Assembly: GCF_001590795.1 (NCBI RefSeq)
Contig: NZ_JXDL01000001.1
Coordinates: forward strand, 2,951,072-3,015,071
Length of the DNA: 64,000 bases
Direction of reading: 5' to 3'
Source of the DNA: Bradyrhizobium sp. AT1
GTDB taxonomy: Bacteria > Pseudomonadota > Alphaproteobacteria > Rhizobiales > Xanthobacteraceae
The notes beneath the pieces are model-generated. The model saw only the letters and a program-made list of their open reading frames with translations. It made no database searches and was not told the DNA's origin. Numbering within the stretch: the stretch's first letter is position 1; every line of letters begins with the position of its first letter. Position numbers and translations under genes: made by a program. This document shows positions 1 through 8,649 of the stretch, one piece after another.

Positions 1-70
1 GGGGGGTGTCCCATTGCGGAGACACCCTCTCCCCAGCCCTCCCCCGCAGGCGGGGGAGGGAGCGCACCGT
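1..70. repeat. Palindromic intergenic repeat, family C (cut by window edge)
   Basis: Holds a GGAGACACCCTCTCC segment followed by CCTCCCCCGC/GCGGGGGAGG arms and the tail GGGAGCGCACCG. The same order (GGAGACACCCTCTCCC, arms, GGGAGCGCACCG) recurs at 12027-12065, so this is a dispersed repeat. It lies just downstream of the ABC ATPase stop codon. Confidence 0.7.
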
Positions 71-104
71 CCTTGTGGTTGCGCCCAAGAGCAATCGCAC
101 GATT

Positions 105-953
105 CTAATCCAACGCCCCTTGCGAGAAGAAATGCTTGCGGATGCGCTGCACGAGCTCGGTGAACACCGGATCAGCCATGACGTCGAGCGAGCGCGGCCG
201 CGGCAGCGGGACGTCGTAGATCGCGGCGACCGCACCGGGCCGCTCGGTCATGACCAGTACGCGGTCGGCGAGGAACACGGCTTCCGGAATCGAATGCGTG
301 ATCAGCAGCACGGTCTTCTTCGTCTCGCGCTGAATTCGCATCAGCTCGACGTTCATGCGCTCGCGCGTCAGCGCATCGAGCGCACCGAACGGCTCGTCCA
401 TCAGCATTATCCTGGGATCGTGCACCAGCGCGCGGCAGATCGAAGCGCGCTGCTGCATGCCGCCGGAGAGCTGCCAGGGCAGTTTCTTCTCGAAGCCTTC
501 GAGCCCGACCAGCTTCAACAGTGACTTGGCGCGATCGAGATATTCCTGCCGCGGCAGCCGCTTCATGTCGATCGGCAACATCACGTTGGCGAGGATGTTG
601 CGCCAGGGCAGCAGCAAGGCGTTCTGGAACACGATGCCGACATTGCCGTGCGGCGTCGTCACCTTCTCGCCCTCGACCAGGATCTCGCCCGTGGTCGGCG
701 GCAGCAGGCCGGAGATCAGCTTGAGCAGCGTAGACTTGCCGCAGCCGGAGGGGCCGACCACGACGAAGAACTCGCCGTCATTGATGTGGAAGTCGAGCGG
801 CCGCAGCGACGGCACATCGCCGTCGCGCGTCCGGTAGGTCTTCGATACGCCCGATAGCTTGATGCCGGACGCATCGTTACCGGCGCGGTCCGACACCAGG
901 CGCAGATGTGCGCCCGGCTGCAGATCGACTGGCTTTGTTGCAGGGTTCGTCAC
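105..953 (-). CDS. ABC transporter ATP-binding protein, nitrate/sulfonate/pyrimidine (NMT1/THI5) type
   Basis: Cytoplasmic ATPase that powers the importer formed with the permease and binding protein immediately upstream. Walker A GPSGCGKST lies near residues 67-75, signature LSGGMQQR near 162-169, Walker B MLMDEP near 183-188 and the switch histidine in LLITH near 220. The tract LLPW after the Q-loop is typical of the SsuB/TauB/NrtD/ThiZ group. The frame stays open to about 1181, but that part runs through a palindromic repeat, so I place the start at the GTG at 951-953 (VTNPATKP), giving 282 residues. It is the third gene of the operon. The substrate is not determined by the sequence. Confidence 0.88.
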   Translation of the reverse strand: MTNPATKPVDLQPGAHLRLVSDRAGNDASGIKLSGVSKTYRTRDGDVPSLRPLDFHINDGEFFVVVGPSGCGKSTLLKLISGLLPPTTGEILVEGEKVTTPHGNVGIVFQNALLLPWRNILANVMLPIDMKRLPRQEYLDRAKSLLKLVGLEGFEKKLPWQLSGGMQQRASICRALVHDPRIMLMDEPFGALDALTRERMNVELMRIQRETKKTVLLITHSIPEAVFLADRVLVMTERPGAVAAIYDVPLPRPRSLDVMADPVFTELVQRIRKHFFSQGALD

Positions 954-954
954 A

Positions 955-1099
955 GCCCTCTCCACCCGTCGTCCCTGCAAACGCAGGGACCCATACGCCG
1001 TGTCCGCGCGGTTGGGCACGCGGAGAGAGACCTTCCGCAACCATCGAAGCCGGTGGTTATGGATCCCTGCGTTCGCAGGGACGACAGCGGAGATTGATC
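955..1099. repeat. Palindromic intergenic repeat, family D
   Basis: Two outward arms, GTCGTCCCTG...CAGGGACCCATA and GGATCCCTGCGTTCGCAGGGACGAC, separated by about 60 bases and ending in GCGGAGATTG. A related element with the same tail lies at 3228-3335. It separates the binding-protein and ATPase genes and may form a hairpin in their transcript. Confidence 0.7.
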
Positions 1100-1101
1100 G
1101 C

Positions 1102-2094
1102 TCACGAGCCACTCTTCGGCAGATAGTCGTTGCTGTAGAACGCCTTCGGGTTCTCCTTGGCCTTGGCATCGAGCCCGCCATATTCGACCAGCAGATTGAC
1201 CGTCTCAGTCATGTTCTGGTCGGTGACCTGGAACGGCCGCTTGCTCGTGGTCTCGGCGGTCCGGTACAGCGGGATGGTCAGCTCAAAGCCTTGCGTCAGC
1301 GTGTCGATCTTGCCGCCCTTGGGGTTGGCATCGAGGATCGATTGCGCGGCCGCCTTCGGCTCCTTCTCGGCGGCTTCGACGGCCTTCGTGGTCGCCGACA
1401 TGAAGCGGCGGACGAGGTCGGCATTGGCCTTCACATAATCGGTGTTGGCGATGATGCCCGACGAGACCATGTTGATGCCGTAGTCGGCGAACTTGATCGG
1501 GTAGACGTCCTTGCCGGTGGCGTCCTTGATCTTCATCGACTGGTCCATGACGTAGCCGAGGAGAAGATCAGCCTGGCCGTTGATGACGGCGTTGAGCTTG
1601 GTCTGGCCGTCGCCGGCAACCGTCTTGAAGTCGCTTTCCTTCAGGCCGGTCTTCTTCAGGAACAGCGGCCAGATCTGGGTCATGGAATCCGCCGGTGTGA
1701 TCGCCACGGTCTTGCCCTTGATGTCCTCCGGCTTCTTGATGTTCTTGTCGACAAAGCCCATCGCGGACATCGGCGAGGTCTGCAGCAGCACGCCGGTCGC
1801 AACCACGGGCGCGCCCTTGATGGCGGCGCGCATCATGGTGGGGACGTCGACATAGCCGAAATCGGCAGTCTTGGCGGCAACGGCCTGTGTGGTCGCGGCC
1901 GAGCCGCGGCCTTCCTGGATCTCGAGGTCGATACCCTCCGCCGCGTAGATGCCCTTGGCCTTGCCGTAATAGAACGGCGCGTGCTCGCCATAGACGTACC
2001 AGTTCAGCATCAGCACGACCTTGTCAGCTGCCCGCGCGGGCGCAACTGCAAACGCCATCAGCGCCACTGATGCAGCCCCAATCCACCGCTTCAT
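1102..2094 (-). CDS. ABC transporter substrate-binding protein, NMT1/THI5-like
   Basis: Secreted periplasmic receptor of the importer. It has a signal peptide (positive MKRW, hydrophobic core, cleavage after PARAA near residue 22) followed by the family opening LMLNWYVYGEHAPFYYGKAK, which resembles the ThiY/NMT1 class that binds pyrimidine-like or sulfonate-type ligands. Mature length of about 308 residues is normal. A GTG two codons upstream (2100) could be used, but GGGAG is better spaced for the ATG at 2094. It lies between the permease and ATPase genes on the same strand. The ligand is unknown; pyrimidines, taurine-like sulfonates and nitrate analogues are all possible. Confidence 0.88.
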   Translation of the reverse strand: MKRWIGAASVALMAFAVAPARAADKVVLMLNWYVYGEHAPFYYGKAKGIYAAEGIDLEIQEGRGSAATTQAVAAKTADFGYVDVPTMMRAAIKGAPVVATGVLLQTSPMSAMGFVDKNIKKPEDIKGKTVAITPADSMTQIWPLFLKKTGLKESDFKTVAGDGQTKLNAVINGQADLLLGYVMDQSMKIKDATGKDVYPIKFADYGINMVSSGIIANTDYVKANADLVRRFMSATTKAVEAAEKEPKAAAQSILDANPKGGKIDTLTQGFELTIPLYRTAETTSKRPFQVTDQNMTETVNLLVEYGGLDAKAKENPKAFYSNDYLPKSGS

Positions 2095-2145
2095 CGTCAC
2101 TCTCCCTTGCCGTTATGTTTCGGCCGTTAGTGGCCGTTGCTGAAA

Positions 2146-2955
2146 TTATGATGCGAAAATCACGTCCTCCCGCTGGCTGACATGCCAGGGAATGACCAGC
2201 TTCTCGATCCGGTCCACGACCCAGAATAGAATCACGCCGAGCAGCGCGAGGATCACGAGCGCCGCGAACATCGTCGGCAGGTCGAAGGTGCCGATCGAGC
2301 GCTGCATCACGTAGCCGATGCCGGAATTGGAGCCGACGAACTCGCCGACGACGGCGCCGACCACGGCGAGCGTCACCGACACTTTCAGCCCTGAGAAGAT
2401 CGCCGGCAGCGCGTGCGGCAGGTTCACCGCGCAAAACACCTGGAAACGGCTGCCCTGCATGGCGCGGGCGAGATCGACCATGTCAGGATCGACCGACTTG
2501 AAACCCTGCACGGCGGAGACGACCACCGGGAAGAATCCGAGCAGGAACGCCGAGATTACCTTGGGAATGATGCCGAAGCCGAACCACACCACGAACAGCG
2601 GCGCGATCGCGATCTTCGGCACGGATTGCGAGAACACCAGCAGCGGATAGACATAGCTCTCCACCGTCTTCGAGCCCGCGATCAACATGGCGACCGGAAT
2701 ACCGAACAACGCCGACAGCAGGAAGCCGCAGACGGTCGCATAGGTGGTCGGCCATGACTGGCGCAGCAGTTCCGGCCATTCCGTCCGCAGCACGGCGACG
2801 ACATCGAGAGGCGCCGGGATCTGATAGGCGGGAATCCTGAACAGCCGGATCGAAAGATCCCAGGCAACGACGATGAAGACGAGGAACAAAAACGGCCGAA
2901 CCCAGGCCGCGTTCAGCATCCTGGACACTGCACCTTGCTGCTTGAGCTCGGCCAA
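2146..2955 (-). CDS. ABC transporter permease, SsuC/TauC/ThiX type
   Basis: Inner-membrane permease of about 269 residues with about six hydrophobic segments and the cytoplasmic coupling motif (ARAMQGSRFQVF...LPHALPAIFSGL near residues 164-190) of the binding-protein-dependent permease family. The start is a TTG at 2953-2955, supported by a GGGAG ribosome-binding site six bases upstream. The only internal alternative, ATG near 2919, would lose the N-terminal amphipathic stretch. It is the first gene of a permease-SBP-ATPase operon, 51 bases ahead of the SBP gene. Confidence 0.87.
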   Translation of the reverse strand: MAELKQQGAVSRMLNAAWVRPFLFLVFIVVAWDLSIRLFRIPAYQIPAPLDVVAVLRTEWPELLRQSWPTTYATVCGFLLSALFGIPVAMLIAGSKTVESYVYPLLVFSQSVPKIAIAPLFVVWFGFGIIPKVISAFLLGFFPVVVSAVQGFKSVDPDMVDLARAMQGSRFQVFCAVNLPHALPAIFSGLKVSVTLAVVGAVVGEFVGSNSGIGYVMQRSIGTFDLPTMFAALVILALLGVILFWVVDRIEKLVIPWHVSQREDVIFAS

Positions 2956-3079
2956 TTTTCACTCCCGGCATTTTCTTCGTTGTGAGGAGAAATTAACCCG
3001 TTGGATAAATACTGTCCAGAGTTTTCCCTGTGACGTTTTGCGGCGGGTTCCGCGGGTGGCAAACGGGACTCTCGCCTCC

Positions 3080-3210
3080 GTGTCCCGGACGCGCTGCAGC
3101 GTGAAACGCTGCCGCGCAGAGCCGGGACCCAGAAGCTCCGTGCTCCGTCGAGGCATGGGCCCCGGCTCTGTAGCGCACCGCGAAGACGCGCTGCGCTGCG
3201 TCCGGGGCAC
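3080..3210. repeat. Composite inverted repeat, family A copy 1
   Basis: Begins TGTCCCGGACGCGCTGCAGCG, passes through GAGCCGGGACCC, then ATGGGCCCCGGCTCTG, and ends TGCGTCCGGGGCAC. It is two half-elements facing each other. Other copies are at 4160-4293, 20179-20316 and 28524-28660. Confidence 0.8.
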
Positions 3211-3227
3211 TAGAGTGCATCCTCGGT

Positions 3228-3335
3228 GTCATTCCCCGCGCAGGCGGGGAATCCAGTACGCCGCGGCTTCTCGGTTCAATCTCAACCGTCTCTGGAATAC
3301 TGGATTGCCCGCCTGCGCGGGCAATGACGGCGGAG
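3228..3335. repeat. Palindromic intergenic repeat, family D (second copy)
   Basis: GTCATTCCCCGCGCAGGCGG at the left and GCCCGCCTGCGCGGGCAATG at the right can fold over the central spacer. The right end GGCGGAGATTG matches the tail of the element at 955-1099. Confidence 0.7.
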
Positions 3336-3385
3336 ATTGCGGAAATAGACGGAAGATGTGCCCGCCAACACGCAGACGCGCCCCG

Positions 3386-4093
3386 CTACACCGTCTGCGC
3401 CACCGCCGCCCTCGGCTTCGGGGCCTTCGCGACCTCGAACAGCGCGACCGACCGCCCCGTCAGCGCTGCCAGCACGAGGCCCACCATGTGGGCCAGCCGC
3501 TCGTCCTTGGCCTTCTTGTCCAGGAGGTCGCGGCCGAAGATCACGCTGAGCGTTGCCGAATTGGAGAGATAGAAGAAGCAAAGCCCGGCGATGGAGATGT
3601 AGAGCTGCACCGGATCGACCGCGACCTGGAAATCGCCAGACTCCACGCCGCGCCGCACCACGGTGCGGATCATCTCGACGAAGGGCGAGTGCATCGACTT
3701 GACCTTGGTCGACTTCTTCAGATGCTTGGCGCGCGCGAGGTTCTCGGTCTGGAGCAGCGACAGGAATTCGGGATTGCGCAGGAAGTAATTCCAGGTGAAC
3801 TCGATCAGGCGCCTGATCGCTTCGGGCGGATCGAGATGCTCGAGATCGAGCCCACGCTCCTCGCTGCGGATCTTGTCATAGGCGCCTTCGAGCACGGCGA
3901 GATAGAGCTCGTCCTTGTTGCCGACGTGGTAGTACAGCATGCGCTTGTTGGCGCCGGCCTTGGCCGCGATGCGGTCGACCCGGGCGCCGGCGAGGCCGTG
4001 GGCGGAAAACTCCTGCTTGGCGGCTTCGAGAATGCGCAGCCGCATCCCCTCCGGGTCACGCTGCCATTTCAGAGTTCGCTTTGCCTTCGCCAA
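3386..4093 (-). CDS. TetR/AcrR family transcriptional regulator
   Basis: Cytoplasmic DNA-binding regulator of 235 residues. The N-terminal helix-turn-helix reads ILEAAKQEFSAHGLAGARVD...ANKRMLYYHVGNKDELY (residues about 20-62), the standard TetR_N pattern. The C-terminal part is the variable ligand-binding helical domain with a TetR_C-type stretch. The start is a TTG at 4091-4093, the only initiator between an in-frame stop and the HTH, and no strong ribosome-binding site is visible, so the exact start is uncertain. It is co-directional with and upstream of the ABC importer operon, which it may control, although 430 bases of repeats separate them. Confidence 0.82.
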   Translation of the reverse strand: MAKAKRTLKWQRDPEGMRLRILEAAKQEFSAHGLAGARVDRIAAKAGANKRMLYYHVGNKDELYLAVLEGAYDKIRSEERGLDLEHLDPPEAIRRLIEFTWNYFLRNPEFLSLLQTENLARAKHLKKSTKVKSMHSPFVEMIRTVVRRGVESGDFQVAVDPVQLYISIAGLCFFYLSNSATLSVIFGRDLLDKKAKDERLAHMVGLVLAALTGRSVALFEVAKAPKPRAAVAQTV

Positions 4094-4159
4094 ACCGGGT
4101 GCTCGCTGGGTGGTCTCTCGTCAGCTGTAACACGCGGGCGAGCGTTTGAGAACGATCTC

Positions 4160-4293
4160 ATGCCCCGGACGCAGCGCAGCGCTTCTTCAGCGGTGCGCTG
4201 CAGAGCCGGGGCCCATGTTGCGGCGGATTCGTGGAGAGATGGGTCCCGGCTCTGCGCAGCAACGCCAAGAGCGTTGCAGCGCGTCCGGGACAC
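4160..4293. repeat. Composite inverted repeat, family A copy 2
   Basis: TGCCCCGGACGCAGCGCAGC through GAGCCGGGGCCCAT, then GATGGGTCCCGGCTCTGCG, to GCGCGTCCGGGACACGAGAG. It has the same architecture as the copy at 3080-3210 and fills the space between the TetR and VOC genes. Confidence 0.8.
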
Positions 4294-4307
4294 GAGAGTG
4301 AGGTCCC

Positions 4308-5156
4308 TCACTCGACGGGCTTCGGCGAGCGCTCCAGCAGCACCGTCTGAATCCCGCAAGTGCCGTTCCGCACCGTCATGATCCGCGTGCCCGGCTTGCG
4401 GCCGTTGCGCACCTCGGAGACGTCGAGGCCGGCAGCGATCAGGCGGGCACGGGTGGCGTCGATGTCTGCGACGCGCCAGCTCAGGCCCCAGAGACGGTCA
4501 TGCGCGAGGTCGCTGCCGGCGACGGGCCGGCGCACCACCTCGACGATGAGGTCGCCGCAGCGGAAGAACATCAGCTGGCCCCAATCCTGGTGCGAGCGGT
4601 CGAGCGCCAGATCGAGGCCGAGCCGCGCGCCGTAGAGCGCGGCGGCACGTTCGGAATCCTCGGTGGTGACCACGACGTGGTCGAGCGCGTCGATCGGCGC
4701 GATGTCGGTCGCGGGGGAGAGCGGCCGCTCGTCGGCGAGCTCAAGGAAGAACATGCGCACGCCGCGGGTGAGTTCCGTGGCGGCGCGTGTACGCTTCCAA
4801 TGCAGGACGTTCCCCGATTCAGCGTCGCTGCTTTCGACCTCCGCGACCGGATCGGGGCTCAAGGCCACCCGTTCCAGCCGCCGGTGCATCCGGCCGATGT
4901 CTGCGACACGAAAGCACAGGCTGGCAAGCACGCCTTCCTGGTCGTCGAGCAGCGCGCGCATGCGATCCGCAGTCACGCTGAAGCCGCTGGGCGCCATCAA
5001 TTCGACCGTCATGTTCGCAAGGGTGAACAGCACCCGGTCAGCGCCCTCACCCGAGTTCTGCCAGGCCGGCGCGCGCGCGAGCAGCGTCTGGTAGGCCGCC
5101 TTCGCCGCGCCAATATCGCTCACGAGAACGACGACATGATCGAGGCCGGTGATCAT
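4308..5156 (-). CDS. Two-domain VOC (glyoxalase/dioxygenase superfamily) protein
   Basis: 282 residues with two vicinal-oxygen-chelate modules. The first opens ITGLDHVVVLVSDI (residues 2-15) and the second opens IDALDHVVVTTEDSERAAAL (about 157-176); each ends with a conserved strand carrying a candidate acidic metal ligand (VELMAP, IVEVVRR). The frame is open further upstream, but the ATG at 5156 gives the canonical domain start. Members include glyoxalase-like enzymes and extradiol dioxygenases; the substrate cannot be told from sequence. It stands alone, divergent from the kinase pair. Confidence 0.8.
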   Translation of the reverse strand: MITGLDHVVVLVSDIGAAKAAYQTLLARAPAWQNSGEGADRVLFTLANMTVELMAPSGFSVTADRMRALLDDQEGVLASLCFRVADIGRMHRRLERVALSPDPVAEVESSDAESGNVLHWKRTRAATELTRGVRMFFLELADERPLSPATDIAPIDALDHVVVTTEDSERAAALYGARLGLDLALDRSHQDWGQLMFFRCGDLIVEVVRRPVAGSDLAHDRLWGLSWRVADIDATRARLIAAGLDVSEVRNGRKPGTRIMTVRNGTCGIQTVLLERSPKPVE

Positions 5157-5368
5157 CTTGCACCCATTTGATCGACTTGGAACCCCCCGACCGAAAAACG
5201 GCATTTGTCCGGGCTTGGCATTGGCCCGACATGGTCGTATTCCGGCACCCTGCTGACCTCAAGCGCTCCGGGCGGCAGTTTTGCGAATAATTTCAGCGTC
5301 CCTCCGGAGCGGAACCGGTGCTAGAGTAATCCAGCCGGCCGGGACCACAAGCGCATCACGGACAAGCA

Positions 5369-6262
5369 ATGCAGGCTCTCTTCATCGGACAGACCTATAT
5401 CGACGTCGTCTTCATCACCGACCACATGCCGACCGGCGACGAGAAGCATGTGGCCTCGGACTACGCCGTCTCCTTCGGCGGCAATGCGGTGACGGCGGCG
5501 TTCTGCTGCGCCAAGCTCGGCATCGTTCCGGATCTCATCGCCACCGCGGCCAATGACTGGCTGGGACGCATGTTCCAGGACATGTGCGCGAAATACGCGA
5601 TCTCGCTGCACGGGCGGAAGGTCAACCAGTCCTCGCTCTCCTTCATCATGCCGAAGGACGGCAAGCGCGCCATCGTCCGCTGCCGCGACGACGAGCACAT
5701 CCACCCTTTCCCGATGCTCAATCTCGGCGGCTGCCGCGCGCTGCACGTCGACGGCCACCAGCCGGACGCCGCGCTCCACTACGCCAAAGTCTGCCGCGAG
5801 GCCGGCATCCTGACTTCGCTCGACGGCGGCGGCCTGCGCACCAACACCCATGAGCTCTTGGAATTCATCGACGTCGCCATCGTCGCCGAGCGCCTGTGCG
5901 AACAGATGGACCTGACGCCCGAGAAGATGCTCGATTATCTCAAGAGCCGCGGCTGCAAGATCGGCGGCATCACCATGGGCGAGAAGGGCCTGCTCTGGTA
6001 CGACGAAACCGGCACGGTGCAGGTGATGCCAGCGATGCCGATTCCGCGCGAGCGCGTGATCGATACCAACGGTGCCGGCGACGTCTTCCACGGCGCCTAT
6101 GTCTATTCCTACCTCGCCCATCCCGGAAAAAGCTGGCGCGAGCATTTTGATTTTGCCCGGGCCGCCTCGACCTACAAGATCCAGCGTCTCGGCAACGAGG
6201 CGGGATTGCCGACGCTGGTCGATATCGCCAAGGTCCGGCACGAGTTCGAGGTCAGGGTCTAG
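5369..6262 (+). CDS. PfkB family carbohydrate kinase
   Basis: 297-residue cytosolic sugar or nucleoside kinase. N-terminal FIGQTYIDVVF and SFGGNAVTAAFCCAKLG are the PfkB substrate-binding signature. The C-terminal DTNGAGDVFHGAY (about residues 231-243) carries the anion hole and catalytic Asp. It is followed after only six bases by a second PfkB kinase, so the two are co-transcribed. The substrate is unknown; the divergence between the two copies suggests different sugars. Confidence 0.85.
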   Translation: MQALFIGQTYIDVVFITDHMPTGDEKHVASDYAVSFGGNAVTAAFCCAKLGIVPDLIATAANDWLGRMFQDMCAKYAISLHGRKVNQSSLSFIMPKDGKRAIVRCRDDEHIHPFPMLNLGGCRALHVDGHQPDAALHYAKVCREAGILTSLDGGGLRTNTHELLEFIDVAIVAERLCEQMDLTPEKMLDYLKSRGCKIGGITMGEKGLLWYDETGTVQVMPAMPIPRERVIDTNGAGDVFHGAYVYSYLAHPGKSWREHFDFARAASTYKIQRLGNEAGLPTLVDIAKVRHEFEVRV

Positions 6263-6268
6263 ATCGAG

Positions 6269-7186
6269 ATGGGGCGCGTCTTCGTCGCCGGCAGCATCAA
6301 CATGGATGTGGTGGCGACGGCCGATCGCCACCCGAAGGTCGGCGAGACCGTCGCGGGCCGGCAGGTGCTGTATTTTCCGGGCGGCAAGGGTGCGAACCAG
6401 GCGGTGGCGGCGTCACGGCTTGGCACGGGGACGACGCTGATCGGGCGGCTGGGCAAGGATTCGTTCGGGGCCGAGCTGAAGGCCTTTCTCGGCGACCAGG
6501 GCATCGATCTCGGCTATGTCGTGGAGACGGCCGAGGCGCACACCGGCACGGCCATCATCACGGTGGCGGAGACCGACAACACCATCGTCGTCATTCCCGG
6601 CGCGAACGGGCTGGTCAGCGCGGATGACGTCAGCATCGTACCGATGCTGAAGGGTGACGTCGCGGTCAGCCAGTTCGAGATTCCGCTGCCGACCATCGCC
6701 GCGTTCTTCCGGCGCGCGCGCGGGGCTGGCGCTGTCACCGTGCTCAACCCGGCGCCGGCGCAAAAGATGTCGAGCGACCTGCTTGCGCTGGTCGACGTCC
6801 TCGTGCTGAACGAAACCGAGCTCGGCTTCCTCGCGGGCGTGGAACTGTCAGAAGATGATCCGGCGGCGCGCATCATCGATGTCGCGCGACAACTTCAGGC
6901 GCGCGGGGACCAGACCATCTGCATCACGCTCGGCAAGCGCGGCGTGCTCGCGCTTGCGGGGCGCGAGGAGATTGCGGTCCCCGGGCGCGTCGTGAAGGCG
7001 GTCGACACCACCGGCGCCGGCGACTGCTTTGTCGGCGCACTCGCCGCGCAACTGGCTGACGCTGTGCCGTTGCGCGCCGCCCTCACCTTCGCCAACGCGG
7101 CGGCGTCAATCAGCGTGCAGCGCATGGGCGCCGGGCCCTCGATGCCGACGACTGCGGAGGTGGCAGCGGTGCTTGGCGCCGGCTGA
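6269..7186 (+). CDS. rbsK: Ribokinase-like PfkB kinase
   Basis: 305 residues, predicted to phosphorylate D-ribose or a related sugar at C5. The opening VAGSINMDVVATADRHPKVGE, the glycine-rich FPGGKGANQAVAASRLG (about 35-51) and DTTGAGDCFVGALAAQLADA (about 250-269, catalytic Asp in GAGD) all match ribokinases. It forms a two-gene unit with the preceding PfkB kinase. Its stop codon TGA (7184-7186) abuts that of the convergent flavoprotein gene in the palindrome TGATCA. No ribose transporter is visible nearby, so the physiological sugar is inferred only. Confidence 0.82.
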   Translation: MGRVFVAGSINMDVVATADRHPKVGETVAGRQVLYFPGGKGANQAVAASRLGTGTTLIGRLGKDSFGAELKAFLGDQGIDLGYVVETAEAHTGTAIITVAETDNTIVVIPGANGLVSADDVSIVPMLKGDVAVSQFEIPLPTIAAFFRRARGAGAVTVLNPAPAQKMSSDLLALVDVLVLNETELGFLAGVELSEDDPAARIIDVARQLQARGDQTICITLGKRGVLALAGREEIAVPGRVVKAVDTTGAGDCFVGALAAQLADAVPLRAALTFANAAASISVQRMGAGPSMPTTAEVAAVLGAG

Positions 7187-8407
7187 TCAAGCCAGCGCGC
7201 TCTTCAGGTCAAAGCTCTCGTCCGCGGCCTGCTCCGGCGTGATCGAGCGGTCCATGGCCTGCAGGCGGCGGCCGAACATGTGATCACCGGCGCGGTTGAT
7301 GGACTCGATGCCGAGCAGCTTGTCGCCCTTGTAGCAGAACGCGGAAAACGCCTTCTTGGCAGGGTCGCCGCGCAGCACGACGCGATCGTAGCCGGTGGTC
7401 AGCCCCGCGATCTGCAGCTTGTCATCGCCCTGGTCGCTCCAGAACCAGGGATGGCCGTCATACGGCTTCTTGTCGCCGGTGAGCCGCGCGGCGAGGCAGC
7501 GGGCGTGGTCCGTGGCATTCTGCACCGATTCCAGCCGCAGTGATCCACCGAAGCGCGGGCTCGCGAACAGCGCGCAATCGCCGATCGCGGAGATGTCGGG
7601 GTCGGCGGTCGCAAGATATTCGTCGACGATGATGCCGGCGGCGACCGGCAAGCCCGCCTCCGCCGCGAGCTCGATGTTCGGCAGCACGCCAACGCCGACC
7701 ACGACGAGGTCGGCCGGCAGGTGCCGTCCGTCGCTCAAGGAGACGCCGGTGACCTTGCCGTTCTCGGCTTCGATCGAGGTGGCCTGCACGCCAAGGTGAA
7801 CGCGGACGCCGGCTTCGCGATGACGTTCCTGGAAATACTCGGAGACCTCGGCCGTCACCGCGCGTGCCATCACGCGCGGAGCGAGCTCCAGCACGTCGAC
7901 CTCGAGGCCCTTGATCCGCGCGGTCGCGGCGAACTCGAGGCCGATGAAGCCGGCACCGATAATCACGGCGCGCCTCTTCGTCGGCATGATCGCACGCAGC
8001 GCCTCGCTCTCGTCGAGGATGCGCAGATATTTCACGTCGGGCAAATTGGCATTGGGCAGATCGAGCAGCCGGTTGCGCGCGCCCGTCGCCAGCACGAGGT
8101 GACCGTAGGAAAGCGTCTCTCCCGAGGCGAGCAGCACCTTGCGCGCCGATCGGTCGATCGAGACCGCGCGGCCGGCGATCAGCTCGATCTTCTGGTCCTC
8201 ATAGAATTTTGCGGGACGGAACATCAGGCTCTCGGGCCCGGCGGAGCCCTTGATGTAGGCCTTGGACAGCGGCGGCCGCTGATAGGGCAGATGCGCCTCG
8301 TCATTGATCAGGCAGATGCGCTGCGAAAAGCCCGCCTGGCGCAGCGATGCCGCGGCCTGGTAGCCACCATGGCCGGCACCGACGATGATCACCGGACCCT
8401 CGGTCAT
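7187..8407 (-). CDS. FAD-dependent NAD(P)H:ferredoxin reductase family protein
   Basis: 406 residues, a soluble flavoprotein that usually passes electrons from NAD(P)H to a ferredoxin feeding a P450 or Rieske oxygenase. FAD-binding GAGHGGYQAA is near residue 10, PYQRPPLSK near 42-50, NAD-binding GAGFIGLEFA near 150, and the second FAD motif IGDCALF near 275. The C-terminal domain is the reductase_C type. No ferredoxin or oxygenase lies next to it, so the partner must be elsewhere. It is convergent with the ribokinase-like gene. Confidence 0.85.
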   Translation of the reverse strand: MTEGPVIIVGAGHGGYQAAASLRQAGFSQRICLINDEAHLPYQRPPLSKAYIKGSAGPESLMFRPAKFYEDQKIELIAGRAVSIDRSARKVLLASGETLSYGHLVLATGARNRLLDLPNANLPDVKYLRILDESEALRAIMPTKRRAVIIGAGFIGLEFAATARIKGLEVDVLELAPRVMARAVTAEVSEYFQERHREAGVRVHLGVQATSIEAENGKVTGVSLSDGRHLPADLVVVGVGVLPNIELAAEAGLPVAAGIIVDEYLATADPDISAIGDCALFASPRFGGSLRLESVQNATDHARCLAARLTGDKKPYDGHPWFWSDQGDDKLQIAGLTTGYDRVVLRGDPAKKAFSAFCYKGDKLLGIESINRAGDHMFGRRLQAMDRSITPEQAADESFDLKSALA

Positions 8408-8649
8408 TGGAGCAGCCTACTTCCGGAGACACGAGCGTGACCCATGTCGTCTCCTCTTTCGCTGATTTTGATTTGCTGGCCTTACGAGGAGCCGGCGCTC
8501 GTGTCCGTTCCTTGGCAAAGGCAGGCCCATTTGAGCCTATCGGTCCGCCCAGCGCAAGGGCTGCCGGGGCACTGGCGGCCCGGGGATTGTCACCTCTCGC
8601 CTTCTGCGATTTAGTTGCAGCAATGACCTCCTGCCGGGGATTCTCTCAG

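Larger units (their letters stand above)
2956..3385. other. 430-base intergenic region between the importer operon and the TetR gene
   Basis: No convincing gene. It contains two dispersed elements, a family A composite at 3080-3210 and a family D-type element at 3228-3335. The importer promoter should lie in roughly 2960-3075, on the minus strand, but I could not pick out a clear -35/-10 pair. Confidence 0.6.

Noticed and set aside
8407..8649. Extension of the enoyl-CoA hydratase frame to 8407
   Set aside because: No crotonase similarity in the extra 81 codons; the region is more likely the promoter.
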